64,000 bases of DNA from CALMEC01 sp964628685 (GTDB lineage: Bacteria > Actinomycetota > Thermoleophilia > Miltoncostaeales > Miltoncostaeaceae), in the NCBI GenBank assembly GCA_964628685.1, contig CAZVNM010000004.1, forward strand, positions 248,001 to 312,000, read 5' to 3'. This document shows positions 51,425-63,975 of this stretch, in pieces (the first letter of the stretch is position 1; every line of letters begins with the position of its first letter). The notes beneath the pieces were generated by a model, which saw only the letters and a program-made list of their open reading frames with translations, had not been told where the DNA came from and made no database searches. The position numbers and the translations under genes are program-made.

Positions 51425-53110
51425 TCAGCGCCTGCCGGCGGCCTTCGCCTTCGCGGCGGCCTTCGCCTTCGCGGCGGCCTTCGCCTTCGCGGCGGCCTTC
51501 GCCTTCGCGGCGGCCTTCGCCTTGGCAGCGGCCTTCGCCTTGGCCGGGCCCTGGTGCTTCACGTGGCCCTTCCCGTGGCCGTGGCCCTTCCCGTGGCCGT
51601 GGCCCTTCCCGTGGCCGTGGCCCTTCCCGTGGTCGTGACCGATGCCGCGCGGCGGCGTCCAGTCGTGACGGGGACCGTTGCCACGGTCACGACCGGTCCC
51701 GGTGAGGATGGCGAAGATGTCGGTCTGGTCGATCGTGCCCTGGACGTTCACGCCCAGCGGGCCCTTCGCCCAGACGGGCACCTGCGCGCCGGTGTGACCG
51801 TGCGACGCGCCCTCGCGGCTGGCGGTGCCGTAGGCGACCCGCATCGGCGCACCGTCGACCGTCGAGAGCGTGGCGTACGCGGTCACCGCCGCCGGGGTCT
51901 GCTCGGCGTTGATGATCTGCGACGTGTGCGAGTGGTCGGCGGTGACGATCACGAGCGTGTCGGGGTGGTCCTTCTGGTAGTCGAGCGCCACGCCGACGGC
52001 CTTGTCGAAGGCCAGCATCTCGCCGATCTGCCCGCAGGCGTCGGCGGCGTGGTCACGCTTGTCGATGGACGCGCCCTCCACCTGCAGGGTGAAGCCCTTC
52101 CTGTTGGTCTCGAGGAGCTTGATCGCCTTGTCGGTCAGCTCCGCCAGCGACGGCTCGTTGGCCGGGCGGTTGGTCTCGACGCACTTGGTGGTCGCGCTGC
52201 CGCCGTCGACCTGCGGGTTGTAGCCCGGGTTGGCGGTGCGCCAGGCGTCGGACCGCGCGGTGAGCGTCGCGAACTCGGTGGTCATGTTGCTTCGGTTGAA
52301 CAGGCCGAACACCTTGCCGTTGCGAAGCGACGTGACCGAGGCGAGCTCGTCGGCCGTGCGCGGCTGCTGCGTGTAGCCCTTGCTGCGGGCGTAGTCGAGG
52401 ACGTTGGTGGTGCCACCCGCGTCGAGCGGCTGCTCGAACCGGGAGAGGCCACCGCCGAGGTAGACGTCGAAGCCGGAGTCGACCTGCTGCTCGGCGATGG
52501 AGCCGAGGCCGCCGGCGGCCTTGGTCTCACTGGGGCAGAGCGACCGTGCGTCGTTGGGGCCCTGGCACGCGCGCTGCGAGATGTGCGCGGACGGAGCGCC
52601 CGGGGTGGCGTCGGTGATCTCGGCCGTGGACACGTTGCCGACCGACTTGCCGGCGTCGCGGGCGATCTCCATGAACGTGCGGTACCCCTCGTTGGAGCCG
52701 GGGACGTTCGTGGCGGAGGACGGGCCCTGGGCCAGGCGACCGTCGACGGTGCGCTTGCCGGTGGACCACGCGACGGCGGTCGGGGCCGAGTCGCCGACGT
52801 AGTTGGGCGGGTACGGGGCGGACGGGGCCGGGGACAGGACGTAGTGGATGGACGACCCGCGGAAGGGGAGCTCGTCCATGCGCAGGCGCCCGTCGGCGCC
52901 CTTGCCGTAGTAGCGACCCGAGGTGACCTCGGAGTCGCCCATGCCGTCACCGATGAGGAGGATGACGTTCTTCGGGGTTGATGGGTCGATCGCGGCCAGG
53001 AGCTTCGCCGCGGGGTCGTCGGCGGTGGCGCGATGGGCGACCGCGACGGTCGTGGCGGTGAGAGCGGCGGCCACGCCGGCGATCGCGATTCTGCGTGTTG
53101 TGGTGCGCAA
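51425..53110 (-). CDS. phoA: Secreted alkaline phosphatase with a repetitive basic tail
   Basis: The 561-residue protein is an E. coli-type alkaline phosphatase: metal ligands in ILLIGDGMGDSE, the nucleophilic serine in VGDSAPTAVAWSTGKRT, QVEGASIDKRDHAAD, VTADHSHTSQI and GASHGHTGAQVPVWAKGP. It has an N-terminal signal with a twin arginine (RTTTRRIAIAG), so Tat export is possible. TTG at 53110 is the start because AAAGGAA lies six bases upstream and the signal peptide begins there. After the enzyme domain come three KGHGHG repeats and six KAKAAA repeats, resembling histone H1 or bacterial HU-like tails. No convincing PHO box is visible upstream. Confidence 0.92.
   Translation of the reverse strand: MRTTTRRIAIAGVAAALTATTVAVAHRATADDPAAKLLAAIDPSTPKNVILLIGDGMGDSEVTSGRYYGKGADGRLRMDELPFRGSSIHYVLSPAPSAPYPPNYVGDSAPTAVAWSTGKRTVDGRLAQGPSSATNVPGSNEGYRTFMEIARDAGKSVGNVSTAEITDATPGAPSAHISQRACQGPNDARSLCPSETKAAGGLGSIAEQQVDSGFDVYLGGGLSRFEQPLDAGGTTNVLDYARSKGYTQQPRTADELASVTSLRNGKVFGLFNRSNMTTEFATLTARSDAWRTANPGYNPQVDGGSATTKCVETNRPANEPSLAELTDKAIKLLETNRKGFTLQVEGASIDKRDHAADACGQIGEMLAFDKAVGVALDYQKDHPDTLVIVTADHSHTSQIINAEQTPAAVTAYATLSTVDGAPMRVAYGTASREGASHGHTGAQVPVWAKGPLGVNVQGTIDQTDIFAILTGTGRDRGNGPRHDWTPPRGIGHDHGKGHGHGKGHGHGKGHGHGKGHVKHQGPAKAKAAAKAKAAAKAKAAAKAKAAAKAKAAAKAKAAGRR
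51437..51638 (-). repeat. 18-bp tandem repeats coding the PhoA tail
   Basis: Two successive sets of 18-bp repeats encode the tail: six units for KAKAAA (about 51437-51547) and about four units for KGHGHG (about 51562-51638). The tail is His/Gly/Lys then Lys/Ala-rich, strongly basic, and could bind cell-wall polymers, phosphate polymers or metal. Confidence 0.9.
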
Positions 53111-53550
53111 CGCAGGTTCCTTTCGAATCGATTCGGGAGGCGGCGCCCGCGGGTGGAGACCGGGGCGCTCGACCGCACGTTCCCCCACGACCGACCGTGG
53201 CGCGTGTCGATGACCTGACGGGCCGGTGACAATCCGAATGCGTGCGGCGGAGGTCGCGACGCCGGACCGCGCCGACGGACGCGCGCACACACGAAGGTCC
53301 CCGCAAACGCGGGAGATGACGAGCCGGGCGCCGACCGGCGGTGCGGGGACGGCCCGGTGCGACGCCGGTCCGCGATCCGTCATCGTCCCGACCCGGAACG
53401 GTCACGAGGACGGCGCGCCCGGCCACCAGCGGCGGCCGATTCACGGGCGCGACGCGCGTTCACGCACACCGCGGGTGACAACCGGGGTCCATCCCAGGGC
53501 GCGTCGACGACGCGGGCCCAGGAATCGTCAGTGGGGTCCGACCGTCACCG

Positions 53551-53580
53551 GTGTGGCGCGAGGTGTGTCTCGCGCCACAC
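53551..53580. terminator. GC-rich hairpin downstream of ftsX
   Basis: A perfect 12-bp stem (53551-53562 with 53569-53580) and a 6-nt loop lies 63 bases beyond the ftsX stop codon, distal to a second hairpin. It could be a back-up terminator. Confidence 0.55.
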
Positions 53581-53599
53581 CCGAAAACCGTGCAAATCG

Positions 53600-53634
53600 C
53601 AACGTTCGTCGACCGAGACCGTCGACGAACGTTG
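53600..53634 (-). terminator. Terminator hairpin of the ftsE-ftsX transcript
   Basis: A perfect 14-bp stem (53600-53613 with 53621-53634) and a 7-nt loop begins eight bases beyond the ftsX stop codon. Confidence 0.7.
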
Positions 53635-53642
53635 CCTCCCAC

Positions 53643-54542
53643 CTAGACCTTGAGGAACCGCCGCAGCGTGATACCGCTGCCGAGCGCACCCATGAGCGCC
53701 CCCGCGACGACGAGGACGACCGCCATCACGCCGAACGAGATGGTGGTGTCACCCTGCGTCTGCAGCGGGCTGGTGCCGATGTCGAGCACCTTGTCGACGA
53801 TGAGGAGCTTGGTCGCCACCAGCAGGACCACCGCGGCGATCGCGCCGATCAGGCCGAAGACGAGTCCCTCGATGACGAAGGGCCATCGGATGAACCAGTT
53901 GGTGGCGCCCACGAGGCGCATCACCTCCACCTCGCGTCGTCGCGCGAAGATTGACAGGCGGATCGTGTTGCCGATGAGGAGGATGGCCGCGATCACGAGC
54001 AGCACCATCAGCCCGCCGGCGCCCCAGCTGAGGATGCGCGCGGCCGACAGGAACTGCTTGGTCGTCTCCATGTTGACGCTGAAGCCCTTTGGCGTCACGT
54101 TGTCCTTGAGCCAGTACGGCAGGCCGTTCAGGTCGTCGACGATCCGCTCGTTGTTGGCCGGGTCGTCCGGCTGGATGACGATGGTCGCGGGCAGCGGGCT
54201 CTCAGGCAGCAGGTCGAAGGCGTCCGGGTACTTGCTGCGCTGTTCCTTGAGCACGTCGGCCTTGGACATGAACCGCACGCTCTGCACGTTGGGGTGCGCC
54301 TGCACCGCCGCGATGGCCTTGTTGATCTCGTCGCCGGTCGCGTCCAGCTTGATGAACGCCCGCAGGTCGAGCTTCTCCTTCTGGGTGTCCAGGAGGTTCT
54401 GGGTCCAGAAGAACACGGCCAGGAAGAACCCGAGGGTCGCGATCGCGATGAGCACGGTCGCGGTGGCCGCGAACGACACCGCGGCGTTGCCGCGAATGGA
54501 GCGGAACGCCTCGAGGCTGAAGAACTTGAATCGACCGCTCAC
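53643..54542 (-). CDS. ftsX: Cell division ABC transporter permease-like FtsX
   Basis: The 299-residue protein has an N-terminal membrane helix (AVSFAATATVLIAIATLGFFLAVFF area), a large extracellular loop (about residues 50-165, including VQSVRFMSKADVLKEQRSKYPD) and three C-terminal helices, the FtsX plan. With FtsE it activates peptidoglycan hydrolases at division, through NlpC/P60-type partners in actinobacteria. It follows ftsE with no gap. Confidence 0.94.
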   Translation of the reverse strand: MSGRFKFFSLEAFRSIRGNAAVSFAATATVLIAIATLGFFLAVFFWTQNLLDTQKEKLDLRAFIKLDATGDEINKAIAAVQAHPNVQSVRFMSKADVLKEQRSKYPDAFDLLPESPLPATIVIQPDDPANNERIVDDLNGLPYWLKDNVTPKGFSVNMETTKQFLSAARILSWGAGGLMVLLVIAAILLIGNTIRLSIFARRREVEVMRLVGATNWFIRWPFVIEGLVFGLIGAIAAVVLLVATKLLIVDKVLDIGTSPLQTQGDTTISFGVMAVVLVVAGALMGALGSGITLRRFLKV

Positions 54543-55499
54543 CTACATCCCCCCTCGCTGGTAGGCGCCGCGACGTTGGTCGCGCACCAGCTTGCCGTGC
54601 TGGAGCTCGATGACGCGCATCTGCATCTTGTCCACCAGGTCACGGTCGTGCGTGGCCATGATCACGGTGGTGCCGGTCCGGTTGATGCGGTAGAGCAGCT
54701 GCATGATCCCGATCGACGTCTCCGGGTCGAGGTTGCCGGTGGGCTCGTCCGCGATGAGGAGCGCCGGGTGGTTGACGAACGCCCGCGCGATGGACACGCG
54801 CTGCTGCTCACCACCGGAGAGCTCGTTGGGATAGCGGCCCGACTTCTCGGCGAGGCCGACAAGCGCCAGGATCTCGGGCACCTTGCGTCGGATCGAGCGA
54901 TGGGAGTCGCCGGTCACCTCGAGCGCGTAGGCCACGTTCTCGGCGACGGTGCGGCGCGGAAGCAGCTTGTAGTCCTGGAAGACGCAGCCGATCTCGCGCC
55001 GCAGGTACGGCACCCGCTTGTGCTGCATCTTCGTGAGGTCGCGCGTGCCGACCAGCAGGCGCCCCTCGTCGATCTCGAGCTCGCGGATGAGCAGGCGGAT
55101 GAACGTCGACTTGCCGGAGCCCGACGCACCGACCAGGAAGACGAACTCACCCGAGTCGATGGTGAGCGAGACGTCGTCCAGCGCGGTCACGTCGGGTGCG
55201 TACCGCTTGACGACGTTCTCGAAGACGACCATGGGCCCGTCGCCCGGGCGGAGCATGGATCCCCGCTTGCCGCGCCGGGACTTGGCCGGTGCCGCGGCGG
55301 GCGCCGGCTCCGGCTCGTCCGCCCACAGGTCGTCGGCGGTCGGCTCGGGGATCGTCTGCGTGCCGGTCGTCTCGGGGGTCCGCGTCACCTCGGTGGGGTG
55401 GTCCGCGGCCTGCTCCGGCCGGCGGTCCACGGGTTCGAGCGACCCGGTGTCGCCGGGGTGCTCGTCCGGTGTGTCGCTGTTCGGTGTGAGATCGGTCAT
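54543..55499 (-). CDS. ftsE: Cell division ATP-binding protein FtsE with long N-terminal extension
   Basis: The ABC ATPase core (from about residue 88, MVVFENVVKRYAPDVTALDD) has Walker A GASGSGKST, signature LSGGEQQR and Walker B LLIADEPTGNLDPE. In front of it is an acidic, Pro/Thr/Glu-rich, probably disordered extension of about 85 residues that usual FtsE proteins (about 220-230 residues) lack. The start at 55499 has GGAAG five bases upstream; ATG codons at the core (MLRPGDG or MVVFEN) are the alternatives and have no such site. Confidence 0.92.
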   Translation of the reverse strand: MTDLTPNSDTPDEHPGDTGSLEPVDRRPEQAADHPTEVTRTPETTGTQTIPEPTADDLWADEPEPAPAAAPAKSRRGKRGSMLRPGDGPMVVFENVVKRYAPDVTALDDVSLTIDSGEFVFLVGASGSGKSTFIRLLIRELEIDEGRLLVGTRDLTKMQHKRVPYLRREIGCVFQDYKLLPRRTVAENVAYALEVTGDSHRSIRRKVPEILALVGLAEKSGRYPNELSGGEQQRVSIARAFVNHPALLIADEPTGNLDPETSIGIMQLLYRINRTGTTVIMATHDRDLVDKMQMRVIELQHGKLVRDQRRGAYQRGGM

Positions 55500-55620
55500 G
55501 AGCGCTTCCAGTCGATCAGCCAGGGTAGCCCGCCTCGTTGCACGTGATCACGCACGGGTTCCGGGCGAACCGTGCCCGTACCCATTCGAACCGTCCATCC
55601 AGAACCCTGCACGGCCGGGA

Positions 55621-56772
55621 TCAGCCGGATGTCACCGATCGCGTGCGCGCACGACGCTCCAGCTCGGCGCGGATGAAGCCGTCCAGGTCACCGTCGAGGA
55701 CGGCCTGCGCGTTGCCGACCTCGTGCTCGGTGCGCAGGTCCTTGACCATCGTGTACGGGTGGATCACGTACGAGCGGATCTGGCTGCCGAAGCCGATGGT
55801 CTGCGACTCGCCGCGGCTCTTCGCCGCCTCCTCCTCGCGACGCTCGATCTCCAGCTGCACCAGGCGCGAGCGCAGCATCGACATGGCGGTCGCGCGGTTC
55901 TGCATCTGGGAGCGCTCGTTCTGGCACTGCACCACGATGCGGGTGGGCAGGTGGGTGATCCGCACCGCCGACTCGGTCTTGTTGACGTGCTGGCCACCGG
56001 CACCGCTCGCACGATAGGTGTCGACCTTGAGGTCCTTGTCCTCGATCTCGACCTCGACGGTGTCGTCGACCAGCGGGCTCACCTCGACGGCGGCGAACGA
56101 CGTCTGACGACGGTGGGCGGAGTCGAACGGCGAGAGGCGCACCAGACGGTGGACGCCCCGCTCGGCCGAAAGCAGCCCGTAGGCGTTGCGGCCCTCCACG
56201 GAGAAGGTGGCGCTCTTGATGCCCGCCTCCCCGCCCTCCTGCGACTCCTTCAGGTCCACGCGCAGGCCGCGATCCTGCGCCCAGCGGCTGTACATGCGCA
56301 GGAGCATCTCGGCCCAGTCCTGGGCGTCGGTGCCGCCCTCACCGGCGTTGATCGTGACGATGGCGCCGCCGCCGTCGTGTTCCCCGGAGAAGAGCCGTTC
56401 CTCCTCCAGCGCGGCCAGGTGCGCGTCGGCCCGGTCGAGTCCGGCCGCCAGGTCGACCACGAAGGCGGCGTCGAACTCGCCGTCGGCCTCGTCGGCACGG
56501 GCGATCTCGGCCAGCTCCGCGGCGTCGTCCAGCTCGCTGACGAGGTCGGTGTAGTCGGCGAGACGCTGCGTGGTCTGGCTGTGATCGGCCGAGACACGCG
56601 CCGCGTTCTTCTGGTCGTCCCAGAAGCCCGGCGCCTGCATCGACGACTCGAGCTCCGCGATGCGCGCCTGAAGCTCCGACGGGTTGAGGTACTCGCCCAG
56701 CATGGTGGCCCGCTCGCGCAGACGCCCCAGTCGCTGGACGACCTCCTCGATGCGGTGTTCGTCGTCGCTCAT
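55621..56772 (-). CDS. prfB: Peptide chain release factor 2
   Basis: The 383-residue protein has the SPF tripeptide (RLSPFDSAHRRQ) that reads UGA/UAA and the GGQ motif (ASGAGGQHVNKTESAVRITH). It is an uninterrupted frame, without the programmed +1 frameshift site of E. coli prfB. It follows secA by 16 bp and precedes ftsE on the same strand. Confidence 0.95.
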   Translation of the reverse strand: MSDDEHRIEEVVQRLGRLRERATMLGEYLNPSELQARIAELESSMQAPGFWDDQKNAARVSADHSQTTQRLADYTDLVSELDDAAELAEIARADEADGEFDAAFVVDLAAGLDRADAHLAALEEERLFSGEHDGGGAIVTINAGEGGTDAQDWAEMLLRMYSRWAQDRGLRVDLKESQEGGEAGIKSATFSVEGRNAYGLLSAERGVHRLVRLSPFDSAHRRQTSFAAVEVSPLVDDTVEVEIEDKDLKVDTYRASGAGGQHVNKTESAVRITHLPTRIVVQCQNERSQMQNRATAMSMLRSRLVQLEIERREEEAAKSRGESQTIGFGSQIRSYVIHPYTMVKDLRTEHEVGNAQAVLDGDLDGFIRAELERRARTRSVTSG

Positions 56773-56788
56773 CGCGTCCCGCCCAGGT

Positions 56789-59419
<2,631 letters not shown>

Positions 59420-59542
59420 GAACCGTGCCTCATTCGGGAAATGGACCGACGGGCAATCGTAGCAACCCGGTCCGGGACGAATCTTTCGTCGATGGTCCCG
59501 CAGCCATGCATGAAGCCTCGATTCGTCCCGGTTCTTCGATGC

Positions 59543-59665
59543 ATCGCCATCAGACGCACACGACTCGGGGACGACCTCTGTCGACGGTCAGCCAGGGCAA
59601 CGCGGACGGCAGGCACGTGCGTTCGCCTGACCGGCGAACGCGGAGGCGCCCTTCGGCGCCCCCGC
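59543..59665 (+). repeat. Tandem module copy 1 (possible small RNA)
   Basis: It starts with a 48-bp core (59543-59590) identical to 59756-59803 and ends with a hairpin at 59640-59665 with arms GCGGAGGCGCC and GGCGCCCCCGC around CTTC, with one A-C mismatch. The unit is 123 bp. In plus orientation it looks like a small RNA with its own terminator. Confidence 0.6.
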
Positions 59666-59755
59666 AACCGCCTGGGGATCCCCCCAATGGGGCCCCGTGC
59701 AGCCGACGGTGGCGTCGACCGCGACGGCCCCGCGATCGGCCCGGTTCCATGATGG

Positions 59756-59880
59756 ATCGCCATCAGACGCACACGACTCGGGGACGACCTCTGTCGACGG
59801 TCACGTACCGGCAGTCGCACAGGGCAGGCACCTGAGTTTGGCCGGGCGGCGAACGCGGCGGCGCCCTTCGGCGCCCCCGC
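59756..59880 (+). repeat. Tandem module copy 2 (possible small RNA)
   Basis: The same 48-bp core (59756-59803) is followed by a different middle part and the same CTTC-loop hairpin (59855-59880), with a C-C mismatch where copy 1 has A-C. The two copies are 213 bp apart. The conserved ends and variable middle are unlike simple recent duplication drift. Confidence 0.6.
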
Positions 59881-60006
59881 AACCGCCTCAACGGATGGGG
59901 AGCGTCGGCCGACGGCGGCTGTCCCGCGTTCGCCGTCTCAAGCGGTCCGCGCAAGCCTGGTGCCTGGCACGTAACTTGCGCATTGCCCGCCCACTCGTCG
60001 AGCGTG

Positions 60007-60044
60007 TCGTTCGATTGAACGTCCCTCATCGTTCAATCGAACGA
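60007..60044. repeat. Perfect 15-bp inverted repeat
   Basis: TCGTTCGATTGAACG (60007-60021) pairs perfectly with 60030-60044 around an 8-nt loop. It is AT-richer than its surroundings, and each arm itself contains the near-palindrome CGTTCAATCGAACG. It may be a protein-binding site or a terminator-like structure. Confidence 0.6.
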
Positions 60045-60270
60045 TGAGGACCGTTCATTGTTTGCGATGTCGATCGCGGTTTGCGACGGATTCGGCACGA
60101 TCGTGGCCGAGCCGATGGCGCTTCGTCACGAATCGTCACGCGTTCGTTGCACCCGCGTGACGTACCCCCGGCTCGGTCGGCGGGGCCCGATTCCCGGTCC
60201 GGTTCCGATCGAAGGGTCGGGCGCCGTCGAATCACAACCGCGCACGGTGGTCAGTCTGCCCGCCGACGAC

Positions 60271-60298
60271 CGCGGGGGCGCCCTTCGGCGCCCCCGCG
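60271..60298 (-). terminator. Terminator hairpin after hpf
   Basis: A perfect 12-bp stem (60271-60282 with 60287-60298) around the loop CTTC lies 76 bases beyond the hpf stop codon. It has the same core as the hairpins of the two tandem modules. Confidence 0.7.
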
Positions 60299-60374
60299 AA
60301 ACCACTCGACATCACCGGAGGGATCGTCCGCCGGCCGGAGGTATCGCTCCCGCCGCCGACGATGCCCCGCGGGC

Positions 60375-60950
60375 TCAGCTCGCCGAGATCAGCCCCAGGT
60401 CGCCGTCGCGCCGACGGTAGAGGACCGTCACCGCCTCGCCATCATCCGCGTTGCGGAACACGTAGAAGTCGTGGCTGACGAGGTCCATCTGGTCGGCGGC
60501 CTCGCCCACGGTCATGGGTGCCATCTCGAAGCGCTTCTCCTTGACCACCTGAAGCGGCGCGTCCTCCACCTCGAGCACGTCGACATCCGCCGCGACCACC
60601 ACGGGCTCGACGGGCGGCGCCACGTCCTCCAGTCGCTCGTACCGACCCCGGTTGCGCCGGTCGCGGTACTTGCGGGCCTGCCGCTCGAGCTTCTGGGCCG
60701 CGTGGTCGATGGCCGCGTACATGTCGCGGTCCGCCTCACGGACCCGCAGCACGGGCCCCTTGGTGCGGACGGTCATCTCGCAGACCTGGTTGAGCTCGAT
60801 GCTGGGGTTTCGCTCCACGGAGAGCTCGACCTCGACCTGCGTCGCACTGCCGCCGGGAAGGAGCTTTCCGAGCTTTTCGAGCTTCTTCTCCGCGTGGTCA
60901 TGCAGGGCATCTGTGACCGCGAGGTTCTTGCCTTTCACATGTAGATCCAT
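60375..60950 (-). CDS. hpf: Long-type ribosome hibernation promoting factor
   Basis: The 191-residue protein has the S30AE domain (MDLHVKGKNLAVTDALHDHAEKKLEKLGKL region) and, after an acidic linker, the C-terminal dimerisation domain (MTVGEAADQMDLVSHDFYVFRNAD) that marks the long form. It pairs 70S ribosomes into inactive 100S dimers in starvation. ATG at 60950 follows GAGGAG by four bases. A TACGAT -10-like box lies at 60982-60987. Confidence 0.95.
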   Translation of the reverse strand: MDLHVKGKNLAVTDALHDHAEKKLEKLGKLLPGGSATQVEVELSVERNPSIELNQVCEMTVRTKGPVLRVREADRDMYAAIDHAAQKLERQARKYRDRRNRGRYERLEDVAPPVEPVVVAADVDVLEVEDAPLQVVKEKRFEMAPMTVGEAADQMDLVSHDFYVFRNADDGEAVTVLYRRRDGDLGLISAS

Positions 60951-61041
60951 GTGTCTCCTCGATTGCTCGTCTGGTCTCCAGATCGTAGCCCACCCGTCCG
61001 TCGACATGGCCGCTGCGACGGGTCGATCGGCCCACGGCGAC

Positions 61042-61719
61042 TCAACCGTGCTCCACGCGCGCGAACACGACGGCACCCACCCGTCGCACACCGGCACGAC
61101 GCAGCGCGAGGGCGCAGGCCGCGAGCGTCGCCCCCGTCGTCATGACGTCGTCCACGAGGACCGCCGCGCCCGGATGGGACGCCCCGGAGGCGGCGACGAA
61201 CGAACCCTGCACCTGCCGGCGACGGGCGCTTCGCGACGCGCCCCGCTGCGGGGGCCCGTCCCCCACCCGCTCGACGAGCGCCGCGACGGGGTTGCCCCAG
61301 CGCCGGGCAAGCGCACGGGCGATGAGCTCCGCCTGGTTGAAGCCGCGCTCCCGCGACCGGGCCGGGGTGAGCGGGACCGGGACGAGCGGAAGGGCCGCCG
61401 GCACCGGTGCGACCGCCCCGACGAGCACGTCGGCGATGCAGTCGGCGAGGCGCGTGCGGCCGTGGTCCTTGAGCGCGCCCGCGACGGCGCCGGCCACCGG
61501 TCCGTAGGCGGCGGCGTGACGGGTGCACGCGAGATGCCGTGGACAGTGCACGCAGTCGCGCACCGCGATCGGCCACGGGTGTCCGCAGCGCGTGCACCCG
61601 ATGCCGACCCCTCGGACGAGCCCCGCACGGCAGCCGGCGCAGATCGGCGGCCCCGGCAGCCGGCAGGACGCGCAGGTCGACGGGACGAGGACGTCGAGGA
61701 GGCGGTGGGTGAACGACAT
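61042..61719 (-). CDS. ComF-family protein (amidophosphoribosyltransferase-like)
   Basis: The 225-residue protein has an N-terminal double zinc-finger (CASCRLPGPPICAGCRAG, then CTRCGHPW and CVHCPRHLACTR) and a C-terminal phosphoribosyltransferase domain with AVLVDDVMTTGATLAAC. ComF assists DNA uptake in naturally competent bacteria; in others the role is unclear. ATG at 61719 places the zinc-finger at the expected distance from the start. Confidence 0.9.
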   Translation of the reverse strand: MSFTHRLLDVLVPSTCASCRLPGPPICAGCRAGLVRGVGIGCTRCGHPWPIAVRDCVHCPRHLACTRHAAAYGPVAGAVAGALKDHGRTRLADCIADVLVGAVAPVPAALPLVPVPLTPARSRERGFNQAELIARALARRWGNPVAALVERVGDGPPQRGASRSARRRQVQGSFVAASGASHPGAAVLVDDVMTTGATLAACALALRRAGVRRVGAVVFARVEHG

Positions 61720-61819
61720 GGCGACACCATCGCGCGGCCGTCCGTCACGGCGCACCGCGTGATGGCGACGGAATCGACACGACATCGTGACGGGATCGCC
61801 GCGACGATCCGCCCGCCGG

Positions 61820-62889
<1,070 letters not shown>

Positions 62890-62893
<4 letters not shown>

Positions 62894-63975
62894 CCGAACT
62901 GCGCCGTGCGGCCGGTGTGGAGATTGGCGAGCGATGTCTTCAGACGGTCGATCATCTCGATGGGCCCGGGATCCACCCCACCGGCGACCGCGAGGTACAG
63001 CGAGACGTAGTCGCCCATCATCACGAGGTCGGCCAGGCGCCCGAACGCCGTCGCACCATCCGCCGTCACGCCGACGACCACGCGCACGTTGGGCTCCATC
63101 AGCTCGCGCAGCACGGTGAACCTGCGGATGACCTGCGGGTGGTGGCGCGGGTCCTGGATGAAGACGGCCGATGCCGGGATCTCGAGCTTGGGCAGCCCCT
63201 CGAGCCCCACGATCTCGTTGTGGTTGTGCTCGGGGAGCACGCCGGAGAACGCCGGCAACTTCGCGTTCTCGTTGATCTGACATTTCCAGCGATAGGCCAC
63301 CGGTGCGGTCGCGCCGGCACCGAGGATCATGGGGAGCGTGCCCTCCAGGAGCCGCGCCACCTGCTTGGCGGCGTTCTCGTCCTCGGGGACCTCCGGCCCG
63401 TACATCCCCACGGCCGCCTCGAAGATGCGACGACCGTCGTCCAGGTCGGCGTCGATCGACTCCAGCACCTCCATGCGCGTGAGGATGACGAGGAGGATCC
63501 CCAGCATCTGCACCACGGCCGCACGCGGCATCGGCGCCGGCGGCGGGGTGAACACCGGGACGTCCTGCGGGCGGTAGTGGGCGTCGAGCTTGCCGCCGGT
63601 GGTGACGGCGATGGCCGGACAGGTCCGGTCGACGGCGTCCATCATGCACGTGAGGGTCTCCTCGGTCGTGCCCGAGTACGAGCACGCGATGACGAGGGTC
63701 GACTCCCCCACCCACCCCGGGAGCGTGTAGTCGCGCACGACGCGGACAGGGCGGCGAAGACGCTCCCAGAAGGTCCCGACGATGAGGTCGGCGGCCGACG
63801 CCGAACCGCCCATGCCGCAGATCACCACATCGCTCACCGCGTCCGGCGGATACGGGATGTCCACCGATCGCGCATGTGCGACCGCCTCATCGAGCACAGC
63901 GGCCGATACCGCCGCCTGTGCGAAGAGGCCGAGGGAATCGGCGGCCACGACGCCGGGGCCGTCCAGATCGATCAT
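62890..63975 (-). CDS. Bifunctional phosphoglucose/phosphomannose isomerase
   Basis: The 361-residue SIS-domain protein has DVVICGMGGSASAADLI, VIACSYSGTTEETL and FSGVLPEHNHNEIVG, motifs of the archaeal/actinobacterial PGI/PMI family. It interconverts fructose 6-phosphate with glucose 6-phosphate or mannose 6-phosphate. ATG at 63975 follows GAGGGGG. It is translationally coupled to mtnA and probably to a gene beyond the right edge. Confidence 0.9.

Larger units (their letters stand above)
53111..53642. other. 532-bp intergenic region between phoA and ftsX
   Basis: No supported gene is seen on either strand; the open frames here are mirror frames of high-GC DNA. It holds the phoA upstream region and two strong hairpins near the ftsX end. 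I saw no promoter or PHO box good enough to call. Confidence 0.6.
59420..60374. other. 955-bp gene-poor region between secA and hpf
   Basis: No protein gene is supported on either strand. The region holds two tandem copies of a module consisting of a 48-bp identical core, about 50 bp of variable sequence and a CTTC-loop hairpin; a 15-bp inverted repeat at 60007-60044; and a third, stronger hairpin downstream of hpf. Candidate small RNAs are discussed under findings. Confidence 0.7.

Noticed and set aside
53225..53250. PHO-box-like TGTCACC upstream of phoA
   Set aside because: The second unit and its 11-nt spacing do not match well, so it is no better than chance in this composition.
56600..56772. 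Programmed frameshift site in prfB
   Set aside because: The frame is uninterrupted from the ATG through the conserved N-terminus; no in-frame UGA near codon 26 is present.
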